Positions 18,203 to 27,337 of a stretch of 64,000 nucleotides of DNA are shown piece after piece; positions within the stretch are counted from its first letter, which is position 1, and every line of letters starts with the position of its first letter. The DNA comes from Devosia sp. (lineage in GTDB: Bacteria; Pseudomonadota; Alphaproteobacteria; Rhizobiales; Devosiaceae). Location: positions 2,436,001 to 2,500,000 of the forward strand of contig CP051235.1 of the NCBI GenBank assembly GCA_017794705.1, read 5' to 3'. A program made the translations under genes and the position numbers. The notes beneath the pieces were generated by a model. The model worked only from the letters and a program-made list of their open reading frames with translations, was not told the DNA's origin and ran no database searches.

Positions 18203-18487
18203 ATGGCACGGCGTTGTGAACTCACCGGCAAAGGTGTGATGAGCGGCAATAATGTCAGCCACGCGCTGAACAGAACCCGCCGGAAATTTCTGCCGAACCT
18301 GTGCAGCGTGACGCTTTTGTCCGACGCGCTGGATCGTCCGGTCAAGTTGAAGGTCGCAGCATCGACGTTGCGCACCGTGGAACATCGCGGTGGACTGGAT
18401 GCATTCTTGCTGAAGACCCGCGACGCAGACCTTGGCGACAAGGCCCTTGGCCTGAAGCAGGAAATCAAGGCAGCGCTGGCCTCGTAA
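18203..18487 (+). CDS. rpmB: 50S ribosomal protein L28
   Basis: 94-residue ribosomal protein L28. The N-terminus [21 protein letters not shown] is the family signature, with [11 protein letters not shown] following, and the length matches alphaproteobacterial L28 (about 95-100). It is followed by a strong rho-independent terminator, so it is a single-gene unit, as often found in this group. Confidence 0.97.
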   Translation: MARRCELTGKGVMSGNNVSHALNRTRRKFLPNLCSVTLLSDALDRPVKLKVAASTLRTVEHRGGLDAFLLKTRDADLGDKALGLKQEIKAALAS

Positions 18488-18513
18488 GCCGCCTGGTTGA
18501 TCAGTATACGCAG

Positions 18514-18554
18514 ATCGCGCGTTGCCAATCCGGTGCCGCGCGATTTGTTTTTTT
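18514..18554 (+). terminator. Rho-independent terminator of rpmB
   Basis: Eight-pair perfect stem ATCGCGCG (18514-18521) with CGCGCGAT (18537-18544), then TTGTTTTTTT. It begins 26 bases after the rpmB stop. Confidence 0.85.
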
Positions 18555-18617
18555 GGCCATTTGGCCACCCACACGCAGCGTCGGTCTATTGCCGGAGTGC
18601 TGCCAAAATAGAGGTGC

Positions 18618-19256
18618 ATGATCGTGCTCACTCGTTTCTTCTTCGCCATTCTGGCGATGGCCTTTGTGGTCGTCCTTTCCAACTATCTGGTGCAGTTCCC
18701 GGTCGATGCCGCCATCGGCACCTATCAGTTGGCCGATCTTCTGACCTGGGGTGCCTTCACCTATCCGGTTGCATTCCTCGTCAACGATCTGACCAACCGA
18801 TACTTTGGTGCAGCAATGGCGCGCATGGTGGTGCTTGCCGGTTTCGTCGTGGCGGTGATCATATCGATCTATTTGGCCACGCCGCGCATCGCGATCGCCT
18901 CGGGATCCGCCTTTCTGGTCGCGCAGTTGCTCGATACCGTCATATTCGATCGGATGCGGGCTGCGGCCTGGTGGAAGGCGCCACTGATCTCCAGCCTTCT
19001 TGGGTCAATCATCGACACCGTGTTGTTCTTCTCGCTCGCCTTTGCCGCGCAGTTCGCGATGTTAGGCCCCAATGACGCGTTCGCAACTGAAGCCGCACCG
19101 CTCTTGGGCCTGTTCTCAGTCGAAGCGCCCCGCTGGATGAGCTGGGCACTGGGCGATTTCGGCGTGAAGATGCTGGTAGCGCTTATCATGCTGGCGCCCT
19201 ATGGATTGCTCCGCCGGGTCATCGCTGACCGCGTGGTGCACCCCGCCGCCGGCTAA
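18618..19256 (+). CDS. Queuosine precursor transporter (YhhQ family)
   Basis: 212-residue integral membrane protein of the YhhQ/COG1738 family, which imports preQ0/preQ1 or queuine for tRNA modification. About six hydrophobic helices are visible. Family marks include the segment AFTYPVAFLVNDLTNRYFGA near residue 50 and the DTVLFF segment near 138. I looked for a preQ1 riboswitch upstream (18555-18617) and saw none. It converges on and overlaps the next gene by four bases. Confidence 0.88.
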   Translation: MIVLTRFFFAILAMAFVVVLSNYLVQFPVDAAIGTYQLADLLTWGAFTYPVAFLVNDLTNRYFGAAMARMVVLAGFVVAVIISIYLATPRIAIASGSAFLVAQLLDTVIFDRMRAAAWWKAPLISSLLGSIIDTVLFFSLAFAAQFAMLGPNDAFATEAAPLLGLFSVEAPRWMSWALGDFGVKMLVALIMLAPYGLLRRVIADRVVHPAAG

Positions 19257-20245
19257 TTGGGCAGTTCAAATTCCAGCCAGAGACTGCGTTCCCAATCGTT
19301 GAAATTGTCGTCGGAAACGATGACGATGTGGACGCTGCCGTCGGCGAGTTCACGGACAGCCAGGCCTTCCATATTGTCGATGTCGCCGCCGCTGGCGCTC
19401 AGAATGACTTCGCCCTGAAGCACGGCTCCAGGGCCAATTTCGCTCGACGCGACGCGGCGCACCTGCATGATGAAGGCCAGAAAGCCGGTGCCACGCTCAA
19501 GCACCAGCAGGTCGCCATTGGGCAGGAAATCGCAATCAGTCGGGTTGTAGCCATCGGCCGGGGCAAGGGAGAGCGGCCCCTTGTCGCGATTGCCCAAAAG
19601 CCAGGCGGAGTGGTTGCCTTCGGCGTTCGGCTGCATTTCGGCAATCAGCAAGGTCGATCCGGCAACGGGCGAGGCCGGAGGCGCGATGCACACGGCCTCA
19701 AGGCTTTCGTTGGTGCGCAGCGATTCCAGTTCATCGGGGATCGAGACGATACGCGCCGCGCCTGAAGGACGGTTTCCCGAAAGATCGAAGTCGGCGACGC
19801 GGGTGAGGTTTTCAAAGCCGACCCTCACGGCTGCCGCCACCCCATCGCGATAGACGGTTTCGACCGCTTCGGAATCACGGCTGAAGTTCGAAGGCAGTTC
19901 GGTGCCGCTGGAATTTCGGATCACTTCGAGTTCAGCCCCGGAGAGCGCCAGCGGGGCACCGGCGTTGTCATAGCTGATCCGGGCCGAGATGAAATTGCCG
20001 CGGTCGGTGACCATGACTGCATTTTCTTCAGAAACGAAAGTAATGCCTGAAATCCCGCCGAACGTGTCGGCCGGCCCGTCGAGCACCAGCCCGCCGCGCC
20101 AGATCAGTTGATCAACGGGCTGGCCGATCTCGGCCCCCTTGAAGGTCGTGATGGAGGAAGCAGTGATGTCAAAGGGTTGCGCATGGGCAAGTGGCGCCGC
20201 AAGCGCGAAGCAGACGGTCAAAGCACCAAGCCACCGCGGCCTCAT
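19253..20245 (-). CDS. Esterase-like activity of phytase family protein
   Basis: 330-residue exported protein. A signal peptide ([17 protein letters not shown]) precedes a beta-propeller-like domain of the phytase-esterase-like family ([19 protein letters not shown], later [19 protein letters not shown] and [10 protein letters not shown]). Family members are predicted periplasmic; enzymatic activity is inferred by fold only. It overlaps the cobT stop by four bases (ATGA-type), so it is probably translated from the cobS-cobT transcript. Confidence 0.85.
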   Translation of the reverse strand: MRPRWLGALTVCFALAAPLAHAQPFDITASSITTFKGAEIGQPVDQLIWRGGLVLDGPADTFGGISGITFVSEENAVMVTDRGNFISARISYDNAGAPLALSGAELEVIRNSSGTELPSNFSRDSEAVETVYRDGVAAAVRVGFENLTRVADFDLSGNRPSGAARIVSIPDELESLRTNESLEAVCIAPPASPVAGSTLLIAEMQPNAEGNHSAWLLGNRDKGPLSLAPADGYNPTDCDFLPNGDLLVLERGTGFLAFIMQVRRVASSEIGPGAVLQGEVILSASGGDIDNMEGLAVRELADGSVHIVIVSDDNFNDWERSLWLEFELPN

Positions 20246-22131
20246 CCGGCGCGCTTTCGCCGCGACATGCGGGGCGGCTCCTCTTCGAACAGGGCAGCAA
20301 GATGATCCGTAATGGCTCCGGCCAGATCTTCAGCGTCGAGCAAAGTCACGGCGCGTCGATAGTAGCGGGTGACATCGTGGCCGATGCCGATGGCGACCAG
20401 TTGCACCGGCGAGCGGGTTTCAATGTCCTCGATGACGTGGCGCAAATGAGCTTCGAGATAATTGCCGGCATTGACGCTCTGGGTTGAATCATCAACCGGC
20501 GCACCATCGGAAATCACCATGAGAATGCGGCGCTGTTCGGGCCGGCCGAGCAGTCGCTTGTGTGCCCATTGCAGGGCCTCGCCATCGATATTTTCCTTCA
20601 GCAGCCCCTCCCGCATCATCAGGCCGAGGTTGCGCCTTGCATGGCGCCAGGGCTGATCGGCGGACTTGTAGATGATGTGGCGCGTGTCGTTGAGCCGGCC
20701 CGGACTGGCGGGGCGGTTGGCTTCGAGCCATTTCTCGCGGGACTTGCCGCCTTTCCAGGCACGTGTGGTGAACCCCAGGATTTCCACCTTGACCGCGCAG
20801 CGTTCCAGCGTACGCGCGAGAATATCCCCGCAGATCGCGGCAATGGTGATCGGGCGGCCGCGCATGGAGCCGGAATTGTCGATCAGAAGCGTCACCACCG
20901 TGTCGCGAAATTCGGTGTCGCTTTCAGCCTTGTAGGAAAGCGGCTGCATCGGGTCCATGATGATGCGCGGCAGGCGGGCGGGGTCGAGCACGCCCTCTTC
21001 GAGGTCGAACTGCCAGGCGCGGTTCTGCTGGGCCAGCAGGCGGCGCTGCAGCTTGTTGGCCAGCCGCGCCACAGCCCCGGCAAGGCTTTCCAGTTGCTTG
21101 TCGAGCAGGGCGCGCAACTGTTCCAGCTCTTCCGGCGGGCAGAGGTCGGCGGCGCTGATGATTTCGTCGAACTCGGATGAAAAGATCTTGTAGGGGAACT
21201 GGTTGGAGCCGAAATCGCCCGGATCGCCCTGAGGCGGCGGCGGGGCGTCCTCGCCAGCGTCCGCCAACTGATCGTCATCCATGTCGACCAGTTCCATATC
21301 CTCGCTGTCGGCTTCTCCGGATTCTTCGGAGGAGCCTGAGCGCTGATCCTCGTTGGCCTCGGCGTCCTCGCTGTCGCCTTCGCCGTCCTGCGGCGTCTGC
21401 TCCTCGTTGCGGCCGGTGTCGGAGCTATCGTCGCCGGTTTCCTCATCATCGTCCTGATCGCCGGTTTCCATGTCGGCGTCGGTCAGCAGATCCAGGTCGT
21501 GCAAGACGGTGCGCACGGCCCTTGCAAACTGGTCCTGGTCCTCGACCAAACCGGACAGCGCCTCGATCGAGGTTTCTGCCTTTTGCTCAATATGCTCGCG
21601 CCACAGATCAACCATTGCCTCGCCGGACGAGGGGATGGGGATGCCTGCCATCTTCTGGCGCAGCATCAGCCCCAGCGCTTCGGCAAGCGGGGCATCGTCA
21701 CGGTTTTCGACCTGGCCGAGGTTGGCGCGGATCAGCCGGTCATCGATCATTTCGGCAATGTTGGCCTTCATGCCCTGCATGCGCTGGCAGCCGAGGGATT
21801 CCACCCGCGCCTGCTCAAGCGCGTCGAACACGGCCCGGGCTTCCGGATCGGCAGGCGCGCGGCGGGCGTGCAGCTTGGCATCGTGAGCGGCAAGCCGCAT
21901 GGCCATGGCGTCGGCCTGACCGCGGGCAACCGCGATGTCGCGGCGGGTGGGCACGCGTGGCAGGTTGGCCAGCCGCGCCTTGTCGCCGGTCAGGATCGGC
22001 CGGTCGGAGGAAAAGCTGACTTCCAGTTCGGCCTGACCGGCAATGGCGCGCACGGTGGTACCGACCGCCGACTTGAAGGCGGCGGTGGCATCCTGTTTGG
22101 CGTTTGCCTTTGTCTTGGGCAGCTGGGCCAT
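20242..22131 (-). CDS. cobT: Cobaltochelatase subunit CobT
   Basis: 629-residue subunit of the aerobic cobaltochelatase that inserts cobalt into hydrogenobyrinic acid a,c-diamide. A long acidic linker rich in Asp and Glu sits about residues 215-300, and a C-terminal von Willebrand A domain carries the MIDAS motif DNSGS (418-422) with further segments [12 protein letters not shown] and [11 protein letters not shown]. CobT forms the AAA+ partner complex with CobS. It lies 45 bases downstream of cobS on the same strand. No cobN is in the window. Confidence 0.95.
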   Translation of the reverse strand: MAQLPKTKANAKQDATAAFKSAVGTTVRAIAGQAELEVSFSSDRPILTGDKARLANLPRVPTRRDIAVARGQADAMAMRLAAHDAKLHARRAPADPEARAVFDALEQARVESLGCQRMQGMKANIAEMIDDRLIRANLGQVENRDDAPLAEALGLMLRQKMAGIPIPSSGEAMVDLWREHIEQKAETSIEALSGLVEDQDQFARAVRTVLHDLDLLTDADMETGDQDDDEETGDDSSDTGRNEEQTPQDGEGDSEDAEANEDQRSGSSEESGEADSEDMELVDMDDDQLADAGEDAPPPPQGDPGDFGSNQFPYKIFSSEFDEIISAADLCPPEELEQLRALLDKQLESLAGAVARLANKLQRRLLAQQNRAWQFDLEEGVLDPARLPRIIMDPMQPLSYKAESDTEFRDTVVTLLIDNSGSMRGRPITIAAICGDILARTLERCAVKVEILGFTTRAWKGGKSREKWLEANRPASPGRLNDTRHIIYKSADQPWRHARRNLGLMMREGLLKENIDGEALQWAHKRLLGRPEQRRILMVISDGAPVDDSTQSVNAGNYLEAHLRHVIEDIETRSPVQLVAIGIGHDVTRYYRRAVTLLDAEDLAGAITDHLAALFEEEPPRMSRRKRAG

Positions 22132-22176
22132 TGGGTCGGGCTTTGCAGTTCGGGTGGGGCCTCAGCCCCTTCAGGT

Positions 22177-23154
22177 TCAGGCGCTGATGGCCAGGTTGGC
22201 GGAGCTTTCCGGCAGGTCGACCCCGAAGACGCGCTGATAGAACTCGGCCACCACCGGGCGCTCCAGTTCATCGCACTTGTTCAGGAAGGTGAGGCGGAAG
22301 GCAAATCCGACGTCGCCGAAGATCTCGGCGTTCTCGGCCCAGGTGATCACCGTACGCGGGCTCATCACCGTGGACACGTCGCCATTGATGAAGGCGGAGC
22401 GTGTCATGTCTGCGACGCGCACCATGTTGGAGACGATCTTTTTGCCCTCCTCGGTCTGGTAGGACTTGGCCTTGGCCAGAACGATGCCGGCCTCCTTGTC
22501 GTGCGGCAGATAGTTCAGCGTGGTGACCAGCGACCAGCGGTCCATCTGGCCCTGGTTGATCTGCTGAGTGCCGTGATAGAGACCCGACGTGTCGCCCAGA
22601 CCGATGGTGTTGGTGGTCGAGAACAGCCGGAAAGCCGGGTGCGGAATGATGACGCGGTTCTGGTCGAGCAGGGTCAGGCGGCCGGCCTGTTCCAAAACGC
22701 GCTGAATGACGAACATCACGTCGGGCCGGCCGGCGTCATATTCATCGAAGACCAGCGCGATATTGTTCTGCACCGCCCAGGGCAGCATGCCGTCGCGGAA
22801 TTCAGTGACCTGCTGGCCGTCCTTGATGACAATTGCGTCCTTGCCGACAAGGTCGATACGGCTGACGTGGCTGTCGAGGTTGATACGGACCAGCGGCCAC
22901 TTCAGGCGCGCGGCGACCTGCTCGATATGGGTCGATTTGCCGGTGCCGTGATAGCCTTGCACCATGACGCGGCGGTTGTATTGAAAGCCCGCGAGGATCG
23001 CCAGGGTGGTATTGCGATCAAACAGGTAATCCGGGTCGACCGGCGGCACGTAATCGGTTGCCTCGGCGTAGCCGTCCACGACCATATCGGTGTCGATGCC
23101 GAAGGTCTCGCGGACATTGTACTTGGTGTCGGGCAGGTTCTCGAATTCAGGCAT
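22177..23154 (-). CDS. cobS: Cobaltochelatase subunit CobS (AAA+ ATPase)
   Basis: 325-residue AAA+ ATPase of aerobic cobalamin synthesis. Walker A is GYHGTGKS (67-74), Walker B is LVFDEYDAG, and the sensor region reads [20 protein letters not shown]. It powers cobalt insertion together with CobT and CobN. ATG 23154 ([14 protein letters not shown]) matches the usual family N-terminus; an upstream start at 23184 adds ten non-conserved residues. Its usual upstream neighbour, the J-domain gene, is displaced here by a roughly 3-kb insert. Confidence 0.95.
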   Translation of the reverse strand: MPEFENLPDTKYNVRETFGIDTDMVVDGYAEATDYVPPVDPDYLFDRNTTLAILAGFQYNRRVMVQGYHGTGKSTHIEQVAARLKWPLVRINLDSHVSRIDLVGKDAIVIKDGQQVTEFRDGMLPWAVQNNIALVFDEYDAGRPDVMFVIQRVLEQAGRLTLLDQNRVIIPHPAFRLFSTTNTIGLGDTSGLYHGTQQINQGQMDRWSLVTTLNYLPHDKEAGIVLAKAKSYQTEEGKKIVSNMVRVADMTRSAFINGDVSTVMSPRTVITWAENAEIFGDVGFAFRLTFLNKCDELERPVVAEFYQRVFGVDLPESSANLAISA

Positions 23155-23369
23155 GGTCTTCTCTTCACGTGCGGGGTCGCGCAAGCGCGGTCTTGCATAG
23201 GCGGGATTTTGCGCGCTCTATAACAGCATTGCATGGACCGGCCAAGCCAATTGGCCGTCAAAGAGGACTGTAATTCGGGCAACATTGCAGCGCGCCCGAA
23301 CCTCGATGCGTAAGAGGACCAAATCGGGGTTCCGGACGGTTGCGCCAGGCTTTCTCGGGGGAGGCGGGC

Positions 23370-24716
23370 ATGGGGCAGGATACGAATTTCGAAAACGAAG
23401 TGCAGGCACGCCGCTGGGCGCAATTGAGAGAGACAAATCGAAGGAGACAAATCGGTCGTGGAAGCGGCGGGCGCGTGCCACCATTCCACGTGTCTGGTGT
23501 TGACCTGATCTACTACATTTGTCGGTTTGACCCGGCGCGAATTGCTGAGGTTGTGCCAGAGGGGTTAGAACCTGCAGATAGCGGTTGGGGTACGATCTGC
23601 GCTTATACTGTTTCGTATGGCTGGGAATTGGCGCCTTACACTGCGTTCTTCCTGTCCGCAGAAGTGAAGGGGCTGGATTCTCCAGACGGATCGCCTGGTC
23701 AATATATACATTGCGGCGTTATCTCTGGCGTCGGCGGCGAGGTACTGCGTAGCCAGTACAACACCAACTTTAAAGAGGGCTATGCCCAACACCATCTGCA
23801 CGGCGAACGCATCGAAGCTGAAGCTGGTGTGGGGGACGACGTATTTGTCCGGATGCGTGGCAATCTGAAAGGCGCAAATTTTGAACCTTATACCGCGAGG
23901 ACCCCGTACATCGGCAGACACCCCGAAGGCGGCTTCTGCCGGTACATGGTTGCCTTCAATGGCAAAATTGCCGTGATTCCCGACAACGAAGTCGAGTATC
24001 TCAAGGGTGCCGATCAGCTCTTCAATATCATGGAGCCAATCGAGTATACTTGGCCCATGTACACTCGGGAGGCCTCTTTGACGTTCGGTCGTCCACGCCG
24101 ACTGGGCAGAGATTATAGTGAGATTGCCGACGACTATGTTGGCGTAGCTCTGGTGGAATTATTGGCTCGCACTGGTCGGGCGGCGGCAGTTGTCAAAAAG
24201 GACGGCACACTTTTGCGCCTCAATGCCGCCGCGGACGCACTCGCCGAACTGGGGTTCGTTCAGGTAGTGGAAGGCCGATTAAAGCCATCGTCGCCAAGGT
24301 TAGCGTCTTCGTTGGAAGGACTCATTGCCCGCGTTGCGTCTGGTGCAGAGAGTGTTTCTCGTCCGCTGGGTCTGACCTCAGAACTCTCACATTCAATACT
24401 GATGGTGCAGGGCTTAGCGCTTGACCCGCGCGCCATGGGCTCAAATCTAGCGCTTCTGTTTTTTGATGAGCCCCGGAGTGATGTGGGTCACGACCCAGGG
24501 CCGGCGTTGCGCCTTTTAGGTTTGACGGAATCTGAAAGCGGAATAGCGAAACTAGTCGGAAGCGGCGCATCACCAAAGCAAACCGCCGAACAGCTTGGTT
24601 TGTCCGTCAATACCGTTCGCTCCGCGTTGAAAACGGTGTATCACAAGCTCGATATTGGTCGGCAGGCGGAATTAGCCAGCCTGGTCACGCGGCTTGAGAC
24701 TCAGGCTGTGGGGTAA
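23370..24716 (+). CDS. LuxR-type regulator with unusual N-terminal domain
   Basis: 449-residue protein of novel-looking design. The C-terminal 65 residues are a clear LuxR/GerE helix-turn-helix (LTESESGIAKLVGSGASPKQ...LGLSVNTVRSALKTVYHKLD). The middle (about 255-380) resembles the PAS-like domain of many alphaproteobacterial LuxR regulators (VVKKDGTLLRLNAAADALAE). The N-terminal 40-250 region (VPEGLEPADSGWGTICAY, WELAPYTAFFLSAEVKG, GQYIHCGVISG) is beta-rich and recalls the acetoacetate decarboxylase fold, but the usual catalytic lysine motif is not seen. GGGGGAGG precedes ATG 23370. It is divergent from cobS and codon use looks less GC-rich than neighbours. Confidence 0.75.
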   Translation: MGQDTNFENEVQARRWAQLRETNRRRQIGRGSGGRVPPFHVSGVDLIYYICRFDPARIAEVVPEGLEPADSGWGTICAYTVSYGWELAPYTAFFLSAEVKGLDSPDGSPGQYIHCGVISGVGGEVLRSQYNTNFKEGYAQHHLHGERIEAEAGVGDDVFVRMRGNLKGANFEPYTARTPYIGRHPEGGFCRYMVAFNGKIAVIPDNEVEYLKGADQLFNIMEPIEYTWPMYTREASLTFGRPRRLGRDYSEIADDYVGVALVELLARTGRAAAVVKKDGTLLRLNAAADALAELGFVQVVEGRLKPSSPRLASSLEGLIARVASGAESVSRPLGLTSELSHSILMVQGLALDPRAMGSNLALLFFDEPRSDVGHDPGPALRLLGLTESESGIAKLVGSGASPKQTAEQLGLSVNTVRSALKTVYHKLDIGRQAELASLVTRLETQAVG

Positions 24717-24732
24717 CTCGTGAGCGGGGGCC

Positions 24733-25239
24733 TCAGTCGTCAAACAGGCCGGCGCCCATTTCCGAGTATCCGGAAAGGCTGCCGTCAGGGTGTTGGTGGG
24801 TGACCACGGCCCGAAAATCACTCTTGCTTTCGGCGTTCTGAAACCGGCCTGAACCGCCCACGGCCTGAATCTCACCGTCGCAGGCTGCGATCATGTCGGG
24901 TCCGGAAACGGGTGCGGGTGCGCACTGCCATTTGATGAACATCTGATCGCCGTTCGGCTCGATGATCGTACAAATGCCCTCCTGGCTGAAATCGTGCCCG
25001 CGAAAACCGGGGCAATGGACCACGGCTTGTTGCAGCGGTGCATTGTCGTCGGTGAATACAAGAGTGCCCCTGTAACTGCCGTAATAGTCGAGGCCATGGC
25101 TGACTGTTGTGACAGGCTCGCCAACAGCCAGCCAGGAAAAGGTCACTTCTTCCGATGCGCCGGGCAGGGCCGACATCAGGGCAAAGCCGACTGCAGATGT
25201 TGTCGCTGATTTCAAAAACATCGTCTGATCCTCATCCAT
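24733..25239 (-). CDS. Predicted secreted protein, four-cysteine paralog A
   Basis: 168-residue protein with a hydrophobic N-terminal segment ending near LPGASEE, probably exported. The mature part has a pattern found in uncharacterised secreted beta-barrel proteins: HCPGF, GIC-x-IIEPNGDQMFIKWQC, AACDGE and GGSGRF, with four cysteines likely forming two disulfides. No known function. GGAGG precedes ATG 25239. It is the clear paralog of the gene at 25518-26057 and lies tail-to-tail with the LuxR-type regulator, 16 bases away. Confidence 0.7.
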   Translation of the reverse strand: MDEDQTMFLKSATTSAVGFALMSALPGASEEVTFSWLAVGEPVTTVSHGLDYYGSYRGTLVFTDDNAPLQQAVVHCPGFRGHDFSQEGICTIIEPNGDQMFIKWQCAPAPVSGPDMIAACDGEIQAVGGSGRFQNAESKSDFRAVVTHQHPDGSLSGYSEMGAGLFDD

Positions 25240-25517
25240 GAATTGCCTCCAAGTGAGGTAACGAATGAAGTGTATGTCATGTATAGCGTCAGCGAACCCC
25301 TCATTTGGGGGGTGAATACTTGGCAGATTGCGCCCATTCTGCCGACACGAAAAGCATCATTTAAAATCCGGATCAATGCAGGCAGTGATATCGGAGCGGG
25401 CCACGCCGCTTTCATTGCACACTTGTTCCAGACCAAGTATCGATTCTGCAAAATGCAGTCGTGCGACTGCGGCCCGATTGTGATCGGGAGCCACAGTGAA
25501 GTCTTATCGCTTCGCGG

Positions 25518-26057
25518 TCAGTTGCGGACGCTCAGCTGCTTGTTGAGCAGGCTTTCGCTGTCGAACAGATCCTTGCCGAAACGCGAATGGCCGATCAGGC
25601 TGCCGTCGGGATTCTGACTTTCGATAACGGTATAAAAATCGCTTTGAACCGAGATCTTGAGCTTGCTGTCCGGTGATCCGATGAGGTGTGCGACGCCTTC
25701 GCAGGCGGCCAGTGCGCCTTCGGGCGGAGTTGTCGGCGTACACTCCCACTTGACCAGAAAATGGTTGCCGTCAGGGTCGATGAAACGGCAGATGCCCGCC
25801 TGACTGTACTCGTGGCCGTGAAATCCCGGGCAATCGACTTCCACTTGCGGTACAATGGGTTGACCCTCGGTCAGGATCAGAAAGCCGCTGTAGGAGCCAT
25901 AGTATTCGGCACCGTGCGTCACCGAAATCGACGGTGTGCCCACCGCTGTCCAGGAGAAGCTGACATCGGTCGTTTCCTGCGCGTTGGCGGCGAGATGGGA
26001 GAATCCGGCAGCGGATGTTGCCCCGGTTCTCATTACCAGCATTTGATCTTCATTCAT
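25518..26057 (-). CDS. Predicted secreted protein, four-cysteine paralog B
   Basis: 179-residue paralog of the 24733-25239 protein: both begin with M-D/N-E-D-Q, share FSW-x-AVG, YYGSY, CPGF-x-GH, GIC, KW-x-C and AAC, and end with a glycine-rich SG/IG-x-S segment. The GGSGRF motif of copy A is replaced by HLIGSPDSKL, so this copy may be diverging. It has a C-terminal extension of about 15 residues. GAGGA lies ahead of ATG 26057. Function unknown; probably exported. Confidence 0.7.
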   Translation of the reverse strand: MNEDQMLVMRTGATSAAGFSHLAANAQETTDVSFSWTAVGTPSISVTHGAEYYGSYSGFLILTEGQPIVPQVEVDCPGFHGHEYSQAGICRFIDPDGNHFLVKWECTPTTPPEGALAACEGVAHLIGSPDSKLKISVQSDFYTVIESQNPDGSLIGHSRFGKDLFDSESLLNKQLSVRN

Positions 26058-26348
26058 TTGTTCTGCGTCCTCGATATAACTTTAATCAATCGGCGTTGGC
26101 CGCCAGTTGCGACTGGCGGAGCGCTGCGTTATCGATGCGAATGGGGTGGCGGACAAATAAGGGGCAAAAAGCCCAAATCGTTCGATCGCGCTGCGATCGC
26201 GATTCCAATAGACGACAAATATTATTAGCACCTTCTAATATCAATTACCGAGCCCTCCCCAACAGAGTGGCCGTTCGTCAACGATGCAACATCGCGCCGA
26301 AAGTAATCGATTGCAAGCGTTGTTTTCCGGGGCTTTGCGGGATTATCG

Positions 26349-26984
26349 CTAACGCGCGACAAAGCCCTTGGATTTCAGGTGATTGTAGGCGGTGATGATG
26401 GCGCGGAGGCGGTCTTCGGAGGCGCGGTTGCCGCCATTGGCGTCGGGGTGGTGGATTTTGACCTGTTCCTTGTAAGCGCGTTTGATGTCCTCGGGCGGCA
26501 CACGGCCGGAAAAACCCAATACTTCCAAGGCTCTCTTGTCGGCTTCGACGAGACGCATCTCGCGTTCGGTCATCGGACGCTGGCCGCGTGAGCGGGAGGC
26601 TCGGGCGAACAGATTGAGCGGATCATGGATGTTGCCGTTGGAATAATCGCGCACCTTGGCGGTGTTTCGCGATGGTTTGGCGCGTCCTGTGGCACCGTTG
26701 GTCGATTGTGTCCAGGTGGGGCGGCCGCCGGCGGTATTTGACCGGCGCATCTCCTCGGTGATCTCGTCGTCCTTCATCTCGGAGAAATAATTGAAGCTCT
26801 TGTTGTACTCGCGCACATGCTCCAGGCAGAAATTATGAAACTGGCCCTCGGACTTGCGGCCCTTGGGCGCACGGTGTACCGCGGGCTTGTCGCACCCCTC
26901 CCATTCGCAGACGGGACCCTGGGGGGTATCGCCGCCGCGCTTGCGGGGGTTGATGCGGATTGAGTCAAAGATCTTGGAAGACAG
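26349..26984 (-). CDS. J-domain protein, probable CTG start
   Basis: DnaJ-like co-chaperone that normally sits next to cobS. The J domain is C-terminal, with HPD at residues 179-181. Upstream of the first standard start (GTG 26816) the frame stays open and encodes the conserved family N-terminus: IFDSIRI and a Cys/His cluster (CEWEGC, HRAPKGR, FCLEH) at residues 26-56. No ATG, GTG or TTG occurs before an in-frame TGA further upstream, so CTG 26984, with GGGAT at suitable spacing, is the likely start. That gives 211 residues, near the usual length. Confidence 0.75.
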   Translation of the reverse strand: MSSKIFDSIRINPRKRGGDTPQGPVCEWEGCDKPAVHRAPKGRKSEGQFHNFCLEHVREYNKSFNYFSEMKDDEITEEMRRSNTAGGRPTWTQSTNGATGRAKPSRNTAKVRDYSNGNIHDPLNLFARASRSRGQRPMTEREMRLVEADKRALEVLGFSGRVPPEDIKRAYKEQVKIHHPDANGGNRASEDRLRAIITAYNHLKSKGFVAR

Positions 26985-27037
26985 TGTTCTGATCCCGATA
27001 TTGGTGTTTCAACTCAAGTACAAAAAGGCCGGCTGCC

Positions 27038-27337
27038 ATGGGCGTCAAAGAAGCGATTTCGCAAAAACTCACCGAGAAGTTCGACCCCACCTATCTGGAG
27101 GTCATCGACGAGTCTGAACGGCATCGCGGTCATGCGGGCTGGCGCGAGGGCGGAGAAACGCATTTTCGCGTCAGAATCGCAAGCGGGTATTTTGACCCTC
27201 TCTCGCGGGTTGCGCAACATAGGGCGGTGATGGACGCTCTTGAGGGCGAATTCAAGGCCGGGCTGCATGCGCTGCAAATCCAGATCGTGCCCGCCGATGG
27301 TCCGGTCAATCCCTCCGTCAGGCAGCCACGGGCGTAA
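27038..27337 (+). CDS. bolA: BolA family protein
   Basis: 99-residue BolA protein, a partner of monothiol glutaredoxins in iron-sulfur handling and morphology control. The fold is visible as LEVIDESERHRGHAGWREGGETHFRVRIAS and LSRVAQHRAVMDAL, with the conserved histidines and R-x-x-x-[HV]. It is transcribed divergently from the J-domain gene with only 53 bases between proposed starts, and converges on the CorC-type gene with a 20-base overlap of the coding ends. Confidence 0.95.
   Translation: MGVKEAISQKLTEKFDPTYLEVIDESERHRGHAGWREGGETHFRVRIASGYFDPLSRVAQHRAVMDALEGEFKAGLHALQIQIVPADGPVNPSVRQPRA

Noticed and set aside
18555..18617. preQ1 riboswitch before the queuosine-precursor transporter
   Set aside because: No stem followed by the conserved A-rich tail and CUA-type element was found.
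21260..21480. Acidic low-complexity region read as a repeat array
   Set aside because: It is the known acidic linker of CobT, not a DNA repeat; no regular period was seen.
21499..23223. 574-residue plus-strand open frame over cobT and cobS
   Set aside because: The minus strand encodes recognised CobT and CobS; the plus frame has no domain signature.
23246..23255. Ten-base palindrome GCCAATTGGC between cobS and the LuxR-type regulator as an operator
   Set aside because: Ten-base palindromes occur by chance often; there is no second site or promoter evidence to support it.
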